A stretch of DNA of 6,395 nt from JBNJGT01 sp046496745 (lineage in GTDB: Archaea; Nanobdellota; Nanobdellia; Woesearchaeales; JACJVW01), in NCBI GenBank assembly GCA_046496745.1, contig JAWOGQ010000023.1:1-6395 (forward strand). Direction: 5' to 3'. Position numbers and translations under genes: made by a program. Positions 4,979 through 6,395 of this stretch are shown here, piece by piece. The notes under the pieces were generated by a model. It was given only the letters and a program-made list of their open reading frames with translations, ran no database searches and was not told the origin of the DNA. Within the stretch, counting starts at the first letter, position 1, and the number at the start of each line of letters is the position of its first letter.

Positions 4979-5721
4979 GAGTCCTCTACATCATGTGGCT
5001 CCGCCAGCTGAAGCGGTTCTGGAGATCAAAGGCTCGTGTGGTAGGTTCCCTGAGCCAACCTCTGTTGTTCCTTTTTGCCTTAGGGATGGGCTTTGGCCCT
5101 GTCTTTGAAGCTGCAGGCGAAGGCAACTACCTCCAGTACCTTGCCCCGGGAATCATTGCGATGTCCATTCTCTTCACCTCATTGTTCAATGGGATTGAAG
5201 TCATCTGGGACAGGCAGTTCGGTTTCTTGAAAGAGACACTTGTAGCACCAGTCCCACGCTGGAAGATCATGTTTGGAAAGACTCTTGGAGGGACAACCAT
5301 TGCAATCATCCAGGGCATGATAGTTCTTGGTTTGTCCATGTTATTTGGTTTCAGGCCTCAGTCATTCATGGCACTCATCCCAGCACTGTTTTTCATGGTC
5401 CTGATAGCACTACTTTTCTCATCACTTGGTATAGCGATCGCATCAAAGCTTGAAGATATGCAGGGTTTCCAGCTTATCATGAATTTTTTGATCATGCCGA
5501 TATTTTTCCTGTCAGGTGCTTTATTTCCCCTTCAAAACCTGTCACCAGTATTGACAGCAGTAACACGGATAGATCCTCTCACTTATGGTGTAGATGGTTT
5601 GCGTGGAGCACTCACAGGAGCCAATCACTTCCCTCTGGTTATTGATGGACTTATAATCTCAGTTCTGGTTGTAGCCCTTCTGACGATAGGAACCTATCTT
5701 TTCTCCAGGATACAGCTATAA
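4975..5721 (+). CDS. ABC-2 family transporter permease, DrrB type
   Basis: A 248-residue membrane subunit pairing with the preceding ATPase; a dimer of each would form the exporter. The layout is typical of ABC-2: a short cytoplasmic N-terminus with the basic stretch LRQLKRFWRSKAR (9-21), a first membrane helix (about 23-40), an extracellular loop with GEGNYLQYLAPG, then five more hydrophobic segments, six in all. The cytoplasmic loop RQFGFLKETLVAPVPRWKIMFGK (about 80-102) is the family's coupling region. The late motif FLSGALFPLQNLSP followed by IDPLTYGVDGLRG (from about residue 175) is the ABC-2 signature. The ATG overlaps the ATPase stop (ATGA), so translation is coupled. The last 6 bp overlap the end of the convergent amino acid permease gene. 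Confidence 0.93.
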   Translation: MRVLYIMWLRQLKRFWRSKARVVGSLSQPLLFLFALGMGFGPVFEAAGEGNYLQYLAPGIIAMSILFTSLFNGIEVIWDRQFGFLKETLVAPVPRWKIMFGKTLGGTTIAIIQGMIVLGLSMLFGFRPQSFMALIPALFFMVLIALLFSSLGIAIASKLEDMQGFQLIMNFLIMPIFFLSGALFPLQNLSPVLTAVTRIDPLTYGVDGLRGALTGANHFPLVIDGLIISVLVVALLTIGTYLFSRIQL

Positions 5722-6395
5722 GAAATGCAATAGCTGGTAGATCATCCCCGAAGCGAATATGAGCATGAATATGCTCATGAGAACAGGATTATAAGGCACA
5801 CTAAACTGTGGAGTGTAATCTCCCATCTCTTTTGCCTTCTTGTGCATGAGGATTGCTAAAAGATAGATCGCGCCTGTTGCCAGCGCACCTGAGATATCCA
5901 GAGCAGATATGAAGCTTGTTATCCCTGAAAAAGCTATAGCTACAGGAACAATCATCACAAGACCCCATGCTTTAGTGTTTCGCATATCATGATCCTCCAT
6001 GTACATCTCCTTCAGGGCGTATGCAGTGGTAAGAAAAGAAGTTGCCATTGCGATTATCACGAACAGGTTTCCAATCACAAGAAGATGCGTGCCAACAGCT
6101 TCACCAAGACCAATGGTCGCAACCTCTGTAGTGTGAGATCCTGTCACCCCCACAACAAGCAATGAGAAAAGCACATAAAGCACGATCGGTATTATTGACC
6201 CTATCACGATTGCACGCTTCATCTTATGCTTCTTCTCACCAAGTTCCTCTTTCATCTCGCCGATGGCAAGCACACCTGAATAAGCGAACAGTACAACCCC
6301 GAAAGGCACAAGCAAATGGTCTGCCTGGAATAAGGACAAATGCGTTGTATTTATGTCTCCAAAAGAGAAAAAGAAGACTCCCATTACCAAAAGCC
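5716..6395 (-). CDS. Aromatic amino acid permease, C-terminal part (5' end beyond window)
   Basis: About 226 residues of a multi-spanning transporter. The frame stays open to the right edge, so the N-terminal half is missing and the TTG at 6390 is not its start. Best match by eye is the aromatic/hydroxy amino acid permease group (Trp_Tyr_perm, SdaC/TyrP-like; APC superfamily). The marker segment reads LVPFGVVLFAYSGVLAIGEM, then a charged loop EELGEKKHKMKRAIVIGS and a helix with PIVLYVLFSLLVVGVTG, followed by EVATIGLGEAVG. About six further hydrophobic segments can be counted, ending in MIYQLLHFL. It probably imports aromatic amino acids by ion-coupled symport (family knowledge), which suits an organism that scavenges amino acids. 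The stop (TAG) lies in the last codons of the ABC permease, with a 6-bp overlap. A strong hairpin sits in its last 60 nt. Confidence 0.82.
   Translation of the reverse strand, partial: LLVMGVFFFSFGDINTTHLSLFQADHLLVPFGVVLFAYSGVLAIGEMKEELGEKKHKMKRAIVIGSIIPIVLYVLFSLLVVGVTGSHTTEVATIGLGEAVGTHLLVIGNLFVIIAMATSFLTTAYALKEMYMEDHDMRNTKAWGLVMIVPVAIAFSGITSFISALDISGALATGAIYLLAILMHKKAKEMGDYTPQFSVPYNPVLMSIFMLIFASGMIYQLLHFL
5759..5778. repeat. Perfect hairpin within the 3' end of the amino acid permease gene
   Basis: ATGAGCAT, GAAT, ATGCTCAT: an 8-bp perfect stem with a 4-nt loop. It lies 38 bp past the stop of the ABC permease and codes for part of the last membrane helix (M-S-I-F-M-L-I) on the opposite strand. 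No T-run follows in either direction. It could slow readthrough between convergent genes or be a chance result of repeated Met/Ile codons. Confidence 0.45.

Noticed and set aside
1..6395. CRISPR array, tRNA, insertion sequence or attachment site
   Set aside because: I saw no spaced direct repeats, cloverleaf-like segments, transposase motifs or long terminal inverted repeats on either strand.

Overview
The window looks archaeal. Several genes have a TATA-like box centred 26-28 nt before the start codon and no ribosome binding site, which is the layout of leaderless archaeal mRNAs. The genes inside operons instead carry Shine-Dalgarno (SD) sequences (GGTGAT, AGGAGG) that match the archaeal 16S tail. 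A split two-gene permease, a hybrid cluster protein and an aromatic amino acid permease fit an anaerobic archaeon. A DPANN (Woesearchaeota-like) or euryarchaeal source is plausible, but I cannot settle the lineage from this sequence alone.

Layout. 1-874 (+): two tightly coupled genes encode the two homologous halves of a COG0701-type permease; the first is cut by the left edge. 866-1216 (-): an HxlR-family winged-helix regulator, converging on the permease pair with overlapping stop codons. 1217-1278: a compact divergent promoter with a TATA element that reads in both directions and a perfect inverted repeat. 1279-2742 (+): hybrid cluster protein (hcp), with every hybrid-cluster ligand in place. 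2779-3984 (+): a B12-binding-domain-type radical SAM protein on its own leaderless promoter. 3985-4192: a 208-nt spacer holding a strong stem-loop, a TATA box, a possible 22-codon ORF and a stretch resembling the 3' tail of 16S rRNA. 4193-5721 (+): a two-gene ABC-2/DrrAB-type exporter joined by an ATGA overlap. 5716-6395 (-): the C-terminal part of an aromatic amino acid permease, cut by the right edge and overlapping the exporter's stop codon.

How they may work together. The clearest unit is regulator plus target. The HxlR gene and hcp share one promoter region, and a GTATC/GATAC palindrome sits between the hcp TATA box and its expected transcription start, where a repressor would block transcription. 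The regulator carries an N-terminal Cys and a C-terminal CX4CX2C cluster, so a redox-, NO- or metal-responsive switch controlling hcp is a reasonable inference, not a demonstrated fact. The radical SAM gene, the exporter and the amino acid permease appear to be separate transcription units. I see no complete novel defence or mobile system. The most unusual material is the Cys-rich HxlR/hcp switch and the 3985-4192 spacer.
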